This document shows positions 35,461 through 45,792 of a stretch of 64,000 nt of DNA, piece after piece (positions within the stretch are counted from its first letter, which is position 1; each line of letters opens with the position of its first letter). A program made the translations under genes and the position numbers. The stretch is taken from the NCBI GenBank assembly GCA_047967505.1, contig CM106538.1. One strand, written 5' to 3'. Under the pieces are notes generated by a model. That model did not search any database and was not told where the DNA came from. It saw nothing but the letters and a program-made list of their open reading frames with translations. This DNA comes from Dipteris shenzhenensis (lineage: Eukaryota; Polypodiophyta; Polypodiopsida; Gleicheniales).

Positions 35461-36299
35461 CTATATACTAGGTCAAGACAAGAATCAAAAGCATAGATAT
35501 TTGAATTCATCATTTCATATTTTGCATGAGTGATTGAAGTCATCCAATGTGAAAGGAAAATGCTGATAGGTCCAATTGTTTGATCAAATTTTGTGCTAAT
35601 GATTGGGATATATCATAGTATGAGGCTATACTAGCATTTGATAGAGCATCTATGGGTTGATTGTAATAGTGCTCCAAATAGCCATAGGATACATCAAGGT
35701 GGGATCTTTGATGGGATGTGGGTATACTTGCAATTTGAGTGAGCAAGAAACTTTGATTCTAGGATGTTAGCAAGTAGAATTGGGATTACTTGTATAAAGG
35801 TCATGGGACATTTCATGCTAGTAATTCAATAACTTAAACGATACTATCAAGTGTTAAATTGATAAGTCTTGAGGTATTACATACAAAGGGCTTAAGTTCC
35901 AAAATGTCAAACTCATCTATGTGAATGCAATAAAAATTTAGGGTGGATCTCTTGCCAACTCAATCTTTTTATGGTCATGTAGTCTAAGGTATAAGGCCTT
36001 TCTTGCACCTCTTAACTCAGATCTTTTCTGAGTCACTAGTTTCTTAACACACACAATACTCAAAACACTTGTGAGTGAACTTGGATTAAGAATTTTTCCA
36101 AACAAAAGAATTTCTATACTATTTATCTCTCAAAATAATTGCCTATAGGATGCGTTGGTTTTTGTGAACTGTGGATGTAGGTATTGAAGTGAAAGAGATG
36201 CACCATCATGCCCTAACAATGGCTGTGATAGTGAAAAAAATGGAAAAACATGTTGATAATTTTAGCAATAGCAAGGTATTTTGGGGTTTGAACCTTAGG
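35461..36299. other. No recognised gene
   Basis: Only short frames. The minus frame 35746-35540 has no known motif. Confidence 0.3.
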
Positions 36300-36770
36300 A
36301 CTAGCCACACTTCAAGGGTTTAAAGCTCAAGAAGAGCTTGGCTAGTCAAGAGTTGCCAAATGGTGATAATGCTGCAATGGGGTTTCCACTGAGAAGAAGG
36401 GGGTGAGAAAGAGAGAGGGGAGGGGGAGGGAAGAAGGGAAGGGGATGGAGAAGGAGAAGGAGAAGGAGAAGGAGAAGGAGAAGAAGGTGAACAGGGATCG
36501 TGGGTGGCAAACACCAAAGGCAAACAAGGAGAGCAAGCAAACCTCAATGTCAACACATGAGCAAGAAGAGAGCTTGTATTTCTTAAAGGTTGCATACAAC
36601 AATGAAGACCAAAGTCAACCACGGCCTTTCATACATGTCACCTTTTGAAGGGAGGGCCAACCCTATTCCTTGTACCACTCTCTTTCTTTTGTTACAACTA
36701 CTTAGGCCCATATGGTGCCAAGGCAGATGCTGATTCCCTCAACCTTCTCTCTGTCTTCAAATGGCTCTTG
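36300..36770 (-). repeat. Dispersed repeat copy 1, with GGAGAA microsatellite
   Basis: Read on the minus strand, GAGAGTGGTACAAGG..., CTCCCTTCAAAAGGTG, ACATGTATGAAAGGCC, GACTTTGGTCTTCA and AATACAAGCTCTC occur in order (about 36690-36560). The same words occur in order on the plus strand at 41519-41640. A microsatellite of GGAGAA (about 36445-36485) lies in it, and the homologous place in the other copy is also a CTTCTCCTC-type run. It may be LTR or leader sequence of one retroelement family. Confidence 0.65.
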
Positions 36771-37089
36771 TGTTATCCATGTATGGGATCCAAATGGATC
36801 TTGTGTTATCTTTGCCAATTTGGGTGATCCCGATGACTACTTTGAAACTAAGACATTTGTGGCTCAAAGCCCATAGGGTTTGGATGGGCCAGATCCGTTA
36901 GCATGCTCAGTGGCTATTAGCAGTCCTTTCACAGGGTTGAAGATCCATAGTCGATTGGCAGCAGTGAACCAATCAAAGAACCGTGAGATGTAGCCAGACT
37001 AGCTACATTCATGTCCACTGAGATAAAGATGCTCATCACATGACACCATTATAGGGTAATCCCACTCTATGGAGAGACCTCTCGGATTG
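36771..37089. other. No recognised gene
   Basis: Contains a direct repeat of AAATGGCTCTTGTGTTATCC / AAATGGATCTTGTGTTATCT at about 36760 and 36792. No family is recognised. Confidence 0.35.
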
Positions 37090-38230
37090 GATGAATGGGC
37101 AAATAGTAGCTTCTAAGTCCACTGATCCTAAGATAGTTGAATCCCCAAATGACCCCCAATACTTTCCCAAGGTTCCCGCCGTCACAACAAATTGGGCCGA
37201 TACTTTGAGAGTGATGATACAAATGCAATACTACACATATCATACCATGATAAACAAGTAACAACAATCTTGGATGTAGGAGCAGGTGTAAGCATTGATG
37301 GGCCAAGTGGGGACAACCTAAAATGGTTAGCACAAACCTCGTAGTCAAATTGGTTAATGGAGAATTAGCCCCCAACCAACCAGATGGCTATGACATCATA
37401 TTTGCTAGACCTTTCATGTGAGCTAAAGGATTGGTCCATGACTAGAGCTAAAAAAGAATAAATTTATGTAAGGATGAGCAAGTCATGAGGATGGATCTCC
37501 AAACTTGGAAGGCTCACCCTATGTCGAAGAATCTATTCGCAAACTGAATCTAACAGTACCAATAGGTCAACATCGTAAAAGTATTCAATGCTTATGCGGA
37601 ACAGGATGAAGGAAAGAGTCTTGAAGACTCTTGGTGTGCTCCTTCACCAGAGTTAGAAGAACTTAATTGGATGCATACACTAGCCTACCAAGTACTAAAG
37701 GAACTCAATTTCTGCACTTTGACTATGATCAGCCAACCACCATTACACATTTTTATACCATAAGTGTGGTACTACCTAATCAAATTGAACCTATAATTAA
37801 TAGATAGATATTACTCCATCTCAAATTTGGGTAGATTTGACATCAAGAGGTGCAACATGCCGAGTACAGGCCTTGGTAGATGGTCGACCAAGCAACAACC
37901 TCATCTCCTAGGAAGCATTAAAACATCTTGGCTAGGTACTCCTTCAAGTTTGTGATACCAAAATTCAATCCATAGAAGGTACCTCAATTAAGGTTGTTGG
38001 TTCTTTAATGCCGAATGTTTCCATGGACAATCACATTGTGCCTTGCAAGTTTTTGTAACTCTAGGTACCTTAACAGAAGCCACGATTCTTGGTAAAATCA
38101 AGATCCAATACACAAAGGATTGTTTGGTGATGAATCAACCAATCAAGATGTACTAATTATGACCAACCAGCCCAATATTCATGCATAAACATCAACATCC
38201 ACTTCTAACCTCTCAACCTCTATAAAAGAC

Positions 38231-38915
38231 TTTTTTTTCCCCCAAAGAAAGGAAACTTCTATTAATTCTTGAAAGAATTCATACAAAACAGCAGCCTCGA
38301 AGGTGTTGAATATGGAAAAATCGAGAAAAGGCTAAAAGAAAAATCGAGAAAAGGATGAAAGAAAAACCGGCCTGTTCTAGAGAAACCAAGCTCACTGCCT
38401 AAGGGATCTCTGGTACAGGGGCGAACAACCAGGTGGGGGGAGGATACAACCAGCAAATTCCTCGTGGAGTGAAAATGTAGAAAACTCCTATAGGCCAAGC
38501 CTTGTAGAAATGAGCACGCCTCTCGATAGTCGCTCTAGAGCCAAGAGTCCCATGCTCCCAGGTGGAGCGTAAAGTGTAGATGATATCTTACCAAATGGTG
38601 ACTAGGGTAGCCGAGGGTGAAACCAGATGCTCACCCATCACGACACTGTAGCGAGCCACCCAAACATTCCACGCAGTGATACTCGCTACCACCTCCCAAA
38701 CATTGTCCTCTGGAGGAGAAGGGGGGTGGGATATCCGGGGGGATTGCCTCATGGAGCACTATGTTCTGAATGCTCTAACCCTATATCTGGTAGGCTGGGG
38801 AGATCTCATCAATCTAGAACATGTGTCCTCCCTCAACAACCAGGACACCATCCCCCAGGTGTAGTCCCTCTGAAGACTCTGCATACGGGTCATGATCCTG
38901 AGGGCTCCCATCCAG
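38231..38915 (-). mobile_element. 5'-truncated LINE with target-site duplication
   Basis: The poly-A tail reads as a T run at 38231-38238, followed by CCCCCAAAGAAAGG, matching the CTTTCTTGGGG-A(n) ends of LINEs at 50.58 and 62.79 kb. Minus frames (38498-38262: SFLQGLAYRSFLHF, VVRPCTRDP) run through the C-terminal tail. Target duplications are ACCTCTATAAAAGACT (38216-38231) and ACCTCTACAAGAGACT (38916-38931), 14 of 16 identical. The mismatches suggest an old insertion. It is about 685 bp long, lacks all of RT, and splits the surrounding Gypsy-like frame. Confidence 0.7.
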
Positions 38916-39139
38916 ACCTCTACAAGAGACTTACCACCAAAGATGACAAAGAAGAAGAGAAATCAAGAAAGTTTGGATCCGAAAGGATCTACTAGAGGCC
39001 CAAGGGTACTTTGAAGGTGAGTCATACATTTGGGTTCCGACGAAACCTCGACATCAAAAGCCACCCCATCATGTAAGCAACAAACCTCAACATCGAAGAA
39101 CAAAACAACTTCATCCAACAAGGAAGGTACTGTTGGGTT

Positions 39140-39290
39140 TCCACAAGACTACTAGAGGCCCAAGGAAATTACCTTGGAAACACTTATATTCGGGTACCCA
39201 AGGTATTTGAGTTTCCACAAGACTACTAGAGGCCCAAGGATATTACCTTGGGAATACTTATATTTGGGTACCCAAGGTATTAGGTGTAAC
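39140..39290 (+). repeat. Two-copy 73-bp tandem repeat
   Basis: TTCCACAAGACTACTAGAGG begins at 39140 and again at 39213. Each unit also has CCAAGG...TTACCTTGG (self-complementary) and GGGTACCCAAGGTATT. A third, partial unit with CTACTAGAGGCCCAAGGGTA is at about 38987. The period is not a multiple of three, so the surrounding frame is not conserved here. Confidence 0.85.
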
Positions 39291-40470
39291 GACATCACCT
39301 CCATCGAGGAGCAATGCCAATAAGTTCAAGCCTATGGGTTATGAAACATCAAGGCAAAGATTGGAAAGAAGAACCATAAGAACCTACCTTGAAAAAGGTA
39401 GAACCACAAGAACCTACTCAAAGGGACAAGGAAAAAGCACCAATACAAGAGGATCACAGACAAAGAACATTTTCTATCTCCTATTGGGTAGTCACACAAG
39501 AACCTACTTGACTACTAGTCATTGTTTCATCTTCAAAAAAAACCTATCTCTAAAAAAGAGAGAGTAAGACAAGAAGCTGCCAAGACAAGAATAGAATCTA
39601 CTTTAGAGCTACACAAGAACCTGTTACACCAACCACAACAAACACAGTGGAAGTCATACAAGAACCTTCCAATGTGAATGAGGAATTAGCCTCATTGACA
39701 ACTTTTTCAAAAGCAACTTGGGCTCAACAAAACCAAAAGATCTCTGAGACATTGCGGCCCTACTCACATTTGCTACAAAGATCATATGTCACTTTATTAT
39801 GGTGATACAGTGAAGTTGAACATGTGAGAGTCTGTAATCAATAAAGGCATAAGAAGGTTGGGATCAAGAACACATTAAGATGGCAACACTCAAATGTTGG
39901 ATCCCTAAGTGTCATCAACACGCACCCACCTGCTCGCGCTTGTATCACGGTCAACTTCACCCTTCTAGAGCCACAAAAATCAAAGTGGTGACCCTAAAAG
40001 TTTGAGCTTATAATATTGATAACCAAGATTACACCAACAATAGATACACAAGAACCTACTCCTAAAAATGAGATGCATCCAGAAGAACCTACTACACGGT
40101 CCACGAAGACCAAGTCAACAATACTTCAAGGCTTTCCCCACAAAGGAATTACATACTCCTTCAGCACACCATTTAGCCCACCTCCACATCAATCGACCCA
40201 TGAAAACCTACTCCTAAAAATATAGTAGATCCATAATCTTGGCTGTAGCGGGAGTTACAAGAGACCTTAATGAAACGTTGCTACCATGGAAACAAAATCC
40301 TCACCAACAAAGGGTACACAACCCTAATAACTTCAACAAGGTCTGAGGCCAGTCAAGACACATCAACCCCCGGTGTCCCAAGGCACTCCCCCACATATGG
40401 AACAATAAGTGGTTCTACACCAACAGCTCCAAGGGATGAGATTGATTGTAGGGTGAATCTGATGACATCG

Positions 40471-41518
40471 AAATAGGGTTTGGATGAGTATCCTGTGATC
40501 CTCAAAAATTCATTTTCGCTTTCATTTATTAACCCCTCCCTTCATTAGCTAACTCTAACCCTCCCTCCTCTTTTTTATTTCTTCTTCTTCTTCTTTTTTA
40601 CGCTTATTAATAGTGCTCACTTAACTATTTGAACATCCCAATGTAATATCAGTTTTAATTTAGAAGACTTTCCTAGAGCCCAAGATGCTCTAAGCCTCTT
40701 CAGCCATAGTCCTCATTTTAGGAGTTTGTATGGTGTATTATCAGGCTCCTCTCGATTTGATGTCTTAGACAAATAAAGCTCCAGATCATCACAACCTTAT
40801 TGGGCTCAAAAGAAACTATCAACCAAAACCTTCAATGTAATGTAATCCATCAAATTGATTTTGAAGGAAGCTCTACCTAGAGAAGCAAAACAAAATATCG
40901 TGCAAAACTTTGAACTTGCAAATATTGCATGTTAAATACATAGTCTGATGAGAATCCAATAAAAGTCCCACTCAAATCAAAAATGGGACTTAAGGTGGAG
41001 CATGAGAATACACTATACTTACTCTACTAACACTATCAACACTAGGATCTTACATCAATCCCTACTAACATCTTCTTCCTACTAACTTATAGCTTAGATT
41101 CTTCTTTTTCTTTTTATTCCTTTGAAAGATCACAAGTACTCAGCGCCGATCCATCCACCCAACGTATAGCCTGCAATCACTCATGAAATGCCATGCGAAT
41201 TACAACGGAATCTAGTGCTACTAAATGAAATATTCACCCTACTAGCAATAATTCCATAACAAAAGATCCACTGAATACTAATGAAGCACTGCAAAAAGAA
41301 ATTTCACATAAGTGCACACAAAGAATGATCTTCAACGATATCCCTCCAACAACCATGACCTTGGAACGATCCAAGGGATTGTTTCAAGGAGGCATGTTAG
41401 ATACCATGTTAACTATATTAGTTGGTGGGGATGTCATTTGGTGGATAGTGGCAAGTCCTTAGAGCTAGGATTGTGCCTTGGAGCAAATAGGCCCAAGTTG
41501 ATTGTAAAAGAATGAGGA
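40471..41518. other. No recognised gene
   Basis: A+T rich with a TTC microsatellite near 40578-40595. Only short frames are present. The last 120 bases may be the start of the dispersed repeat copy that follows (TGTTAGATACCATG at about 41395). Confidence 0.35.
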
Positions 41519-41830
41519 AAGAGAGTGGTATAAAGGGAATAGTAGGCTTGGACCTCCCTTCAAAAGGTGGCATGTATAAAAGGCCAAATGTTCGACTTTG
41601 GTCTTCACTTGTTGGTTGCACACATTGGAATACAAGCTCTCCTCCTCTTCTTTGGAGTTGTCTCTTATTCCCTCATAGTGCTTTTCGTGAATGCCATGCG
41701 CTCTTCTCCTCTTCCCTTCTTCTTCTCCTCCTCTCGCCTATCCACTTCCCTCTCCCCTCCCTCTTCTTCTCCTTATGGATTCACAATCACACAACAAACT
41801 GGGAGTTGCTAGAGTGACACTAGTGGGATG
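41519..41830 (+). repeat. Dispersed repeat copy 2, inverted relative to 36.3-36.8 kb
   Basis: Carries the ordered words listed for the first copy: GAGAGTGGTATAAAGG, CTCCCTTCAAAAGGTG, GCATGTATAAAAGGCC, CGACTTTGGTCTTCAC and AATACAAGCTCTC. Then comes a CTTCTCCTC-rich run in place of the other copy's GGAGAA array. ORFs at 41512-41906 lie in three frames and are not supported. Confidence 0.65.
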
Positions 41831-43082
41831 GCATTTGCATGCATTGCTTTCAACACAAAGTAGCTTTGAGAAGTACTCCATTGGTGTTCTTGCAAGATCC
41901 CCATGACATATGAGTCGCCGCCGGACTACACACATGTGGAGATTTGGATCTCCATGCAATATCCCTTTCCACGCCATTCAAAGATATGAGTCCCTCATGC
42001 TCCAGGAGGTAGCACCTTGGAGTATGAGTAGAGCATCATGGATCTCGAAGATAGGGAAGCACGGTTGATGGAGCAATCTCAATCAATGGCAAATGGGTTT
42101 GAAAGATATGTCCAATAGCAAAGGGACGACAACTCAAAAGACCATTGAAGACTACATTAGGATGACGCCCAGGGCTAGCAAAGGACAAGTTATCAAGATT
42201 GGTTGCAACAAGCAAAAACCTAGGCTCATATTGCTCGCGCACAGTTCAATGAGCAACGAGATTTCGTGAAGAGGTGTTGAGGTTTGAAGTAGCTGAGTAG
42301 GAGGGGAAAAAGGATTAGATTCCTCGATGCACCCAATTAGTGGCCATGCCAAGTCTCCTTAACACAACTATATCTCTACAGTCTAAATGAAAGACTCGTG
42401 ATTATTAGCAAATTTCTTGCTTTTCACCATAAAACTTCGAAGGCAACCCGATTGTAGCTACTCTATGACTTTATTCCTTGGGTTTCTCCTTCACCAATGG
42501 TTATACTAAGTGAAAGGTGAGTGAGGGAAGTGAAAAGAGGGATGATCGAGAAGAGTATCACAAGTGAGTGAGCGAAAGATAGAAGGAATACAGATGAGCG
42601 GTGAGTAATTAAAAAGTTGAGAAGTAAGAAGATGAGTAGAAGGAAATGCATGGAGGGATTCAAGCAAGGTGGGTCCTAGGTAGCTAAGTTTGAGAGTGGA
42701 GTAGCAGAGGGAGGGGGGAGTAGATTCAACAAATAAGGGAGCATATTAGAGGCGAGTGAAATGTATGGAGTAGATAAGAGGTAAAGGAAGGTACCAAGTG
42801 AAGGATCCTTGTTAAGTCCAACAAGAGGAGTTAGTTTCAGTGAGAGAATTCGAGAGGCTCGTGAGTTAAGGGAGTTGGAGTGAGCCGATAAAGAAGAGAG
42901 TAAAGCAAGTGAAGAGGCATTGAGTTTCAGTATGAATGGATATTGTCATGGATAGGACTACAAAGGACTAGAGTAAAGTAACGTTTGAGTCTTGCTACAC
43001 TTTGCCTCCCAACTTCTCAGTTTGAACTTTGCTATGAATTCAAAAGCCTTAGATTCTACTCTGCTTTTTCGACGTAGTAGTT
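41831..43082. other. No recognised gene
   Basis: 42470-42960 is purine-rich on the plus strand (GTGAGTGAGGGAAGTGAAAAG and similar), without an ORF of note. No family match. Confidence 0.35.
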
Positions 43083-43965
43083 CCATATTCATCTCCATTT
43101 AGACCATGGCTCGGATTGCCCATTAGCCTCACATTTAAGGTTCCAACGGTCCCCTTCAATCTAAGCACATGGGAGTTCGATTTGCCATTGCCGTGTCTCG
43201 ATCACCTAAGTGAAGGGAACGGATCTTCCACTGCCATTGGGCTGGGCTTACCCTCCCGAGCACCCTACATGCGTGAGCGGCACGCTGTGTAAGGGATGCT
43301 AATATCTCCATCATATGTCTCTGTAGTAGTCGATTTGTCATTGCCATGTCTCGTTCATCCAAGCAGGGAGAATGAATTTGCCACCGCCATTAGGCTGGGC
43401 TTATCCTCCTAATTACCCTACACGGGTGAGCTACATGTTGTGTTAGGGGTGCTATTATTTCCATCATATGTCTTTGTAGTTGCTAGTACACACGTGCTAG
43501 GTCTTGGACTTGTAGGACACGAAAACACAGCCACTCAGTGTCGTGATTTGTGTGTGCGGTCGGCTTGCTCTACCTGCTTGACTTCCTAACTCTGTTGCAC
43601 ATGGTTCTATGCCCTGTTGTGGTATCACTTGCACATTTGCAAATTGTAGTTTGGCTCTAGTTGCAGCATGTAGGACTACGTGCCTGCCATGCCCACAATC
43701 AGAGCCATTGGGCTCTAATACCATGTTAGAGACTTGGCTTGACCACCAATCGGGTGGTGATGTGTAGGGCCGTATGTCGGAGCAGCCTAGCCACCCTCTT
43801 CCCTTCTCTTAAAAGGTCCACCTAAGGGATGGTATGCTAGTGCAACCATAGTGCACTAATGTGGGATTATCCCACAAGTGGCCTTGTCACATGGGAATCC
43901 ATATTCATCTCCATTTAGACTATGGGCTTGGATTGCACATTAACCTAGCATTTGAGGTTCTAACA
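43083..43965 (-). mobile_element. Small TRIM-like LTR element
   Basis: A 242-base LTR at 43724-43965 begins TGTTAGA and ends TCTAACA, a perfect inverted terminus. Just left, GGCTCTAATACCA (43711-43723) is a primer-binding site for initiator Met-tRNA read on the minus strand (TGGTATTAGAGCC). The left LTR survives only as its last 70 bases (43083-43150, starting CCATATTCATCTCCATTTAG). It is followed by GGTCCCCTTC, a purine tract (GAAGGGGACC) on the minus strand. The 570-base interior has no ORF and is mostly a tandem repeat (two units of about 160 bases from 43167 and 43330). Element parts are in correct order, and no pol exists. It must have relied on another element's enzymes. Confidence 0.7.
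43167..43490. repeat. Two-copy tandem repeat of about 160 bp
   Basis: GATTTGCCATTGCCGTGTCTCG (43176 area) and GATTTGTCATTGCCATGTCTCG (43330 area) start two units. Both contain CCATTGGGCTGGGCTTA/CCATTAGGCTGGGCTTA, CCCTACA and GTGAGC, and end CCATCATATGTCTNTGTAGT. It fills the interior of the TRIM-like element. Confidence 0.8.
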
Positions 43966-45390
43966 AGATGAAAATTGGCAAGCATGGGAGCAAGAAGAAG
44001 CATGAAAGAAGGGTGAGGAGAGTGGAAAGAAGGGTGAGGAGAGTGGATATGATCAGAGAAATGGATGCTCTTCCATAACTTAGCAATGGTCCTTTGATAG
44101 TGTATATATCGGCTTTGAAGGTCAATCCATGGCAAGATGAAGATATCTAGAGAATGAGCAACCAAGGCATTGCCAACCAAGGTAAGCGAGGAGGAGGGGT
44201 TGCTTGAGAAGAGTGAGCAAGGGAAGGAAAGTCTAAGCACATGGATTGAGTTAAAGGAATTAAAGGGGAAAAGTTCCATAATATGCTCGTTGTTCTCTCA
44301 TGCATGTTCTCTCATGTGACTACATAGACACTCTGCACCATCGTGATGTGGTAGCTGTCAGCTAGCATTGGTGTGGCCCTAGTGCACATGGAAATGCTTG
44401 AACGTGCTGTGATGACAAAGTAGCGATGTGGTTGGGCACTGCGAATGTGGGAGACAAACCCCTAGAGATGCATATGTAAATAATTCTTCAGTGTGGGTGC
44501 ACGAGTTTGATTGCTCGATCATGATCCTGGTGGTGCACTTCCACGCTATGAGTACACACGGCCATTGGTTATCTTGAATTGATTACATTTGCAATGGTGC
44601 CTTTGGACATCATTATTTTGAGATCGCATAAGAAGGGACAATTCAGACTTGGAGCTGCATGTGAAATAGTGGTGGTTGCTTTAATTGGCAAGATTACTTG
44701 AATAGTGCCCAATGCCATGTTGACTTGCTGCCATGCATGGGATATAAAATGCTCCAAAGCACTTTGGTTTGAAGTTTCTAACCAGTCACTTAGAGGGATT
44801 TCTACTGTTTGCCTCATGCATGTGAGTGCTGCTTTGCTTCTAATGCACAGCTAATATATATATAGATGAGTCCAAGAACATGCCCAAACTCATCCTCTAA
44901 AAAGACAACATAGTGCAGTTTCAATCTCATGATAGTCACTCATAAGGTTGAAAACCATAAACTCCATCAGAATAGTAGCTGAGTTGATCGCTATTGAACC
45001 TAAGCTTGGGGCAGCACATTGGCAATGATCACCTAGATAACGTTCGTGAACCCGCTTGGATTTGTACTAGCATGTGCTGAGCAAATGGCGTCAAGCCCCA
45101 TTGAAATGATTGCAAACTCGGAGCTCCAGGTTGTGGCAGATAATTGCAAGGTCATGGAGTTTTTTTTTCTCTTTCGTTTTCTTTGCCTTTCCCCTCTCTA
45201 ATCATCTTGTCACATGAGCCTTGCATTGGCTTGGAAAACACATGATTAAGGGGATGTACGGGGAGCTTTACAGTATTTGTTTTGCAAGTAGAAGTGGCGG
45301 CAATTGCAACGCCAAGTAGTTTATTACAACAAGGCATATCATAACCTCACAAGCCTTAAAAGTGAAGCCTAGGAGTGTATTTGATACCAC
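43966..45390. other. Unassigned
   Basis: A duplicated GAAAGAAGGGTGAGGAGAGTG is at 44003-44044. A minus frame at 44817-44569 (starting MRQTVEIPLSDWLETSNQSA) has a plausible composition but no family match and no splice context I could support. Confidence 0.35.
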
Positions 45391-45792
45391 TTCGGTGAGT
45401 TACAACGTGCTTCTAACATTACATTGGGAGAGAAAGATAGTGGCTTTAGGATTATGGTTCCTACTAGACTTTTTAGGTTCATCTTGGACAAGGCACGCAG
45501 ATTGGTCCAATGTACCATTCTCAACAACCCTGATACAACCTGTTATGAAAAATTTGCCGAGCACTTTGTAGAGCATGATGAGCAGTTTTCTCAGTTACAT
45601 CCAGACCCTTATGGTATAGAATTAGGGTGCGAAATGGAAGTTTCAGAGCCAGAAATTCAACTTCTGTTAACACTTACTGGTCTCATCACGAGTGTATGTC
45701 CAGTCACTGCTCCAGTCATGAGTGTAGATCCCCTCCAGGCTTTTGTTTCTAAGCTGATGTGGAGAGTGGATCAACGTACAGAACGAGGGTAG
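45391..45792 (+). CDS. Uncharacterised ORF, possible exon
   Basis: A frame open from 45385 to a stop at 45792. The first in-frame candidate start is TTG at 45424, so an upstream splice site is more likely if it is real. The peptide is balanced: SGFRIMVPTRLFRFILDKAR, LNNPDTTCYEKFAEHFVEHD, then EVSEPEIQLLLTLTGLITSV. It lacks low-complexity runs and reads like a globular domain. I do not recognise it. The surrounding DNA has no transposon motif, which makes a host exon or pseudogene exon possible. Confidence 0.35.
   Translation, partial: FGELQRASNITLGEKDSGFRIMVPTRLFRFILDKARRLVQCTILNNPDTTCYEKFAEHFVEHDEQFSQLHPDPYGIELGCEMEVSEPEIQLLLTLTGLITSVCPVTAPVMSVDPLQAFVSKLMWRVDQRTERG

Larger units (their letters stand above)
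37090..40470 (+). mobile_element. Ty3/Gypsy-like gag-protease relic, interrupted by a LINE
   Basis: Plus frames contain two aspartic-protease-like sites. TTILDVGAGVSIDG (about 37258-37300) fits the D-x-G-A active-site pattern. RVQALVDGRPSNNLIS (about 37870-37915) resembles the ALIDGGASVNLIS box of plant Gypsy proteins with the Gly-Ala lost. It is followed by KIQSIEGTSIKVVGSL. Text continues after a LINE insertion (38231-38915). It then becomes a linker rich in QEPT (39.3-40.3 kb, e.g. TQEPTPKNEMHPEEPT at about 40046-40095), like the minus copy at 31.8-32.3 kb. Stops are frequent. RT and integrase were not found, so this is a fragment or a rearranged element. Confidence 0.5.

Noticed and set aside
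36403-36648. Lys/Glu-rich ORF at the GGAGAA run
   Set aside because: It is a translation of the microsatellite. The block is a dispersed repeat.
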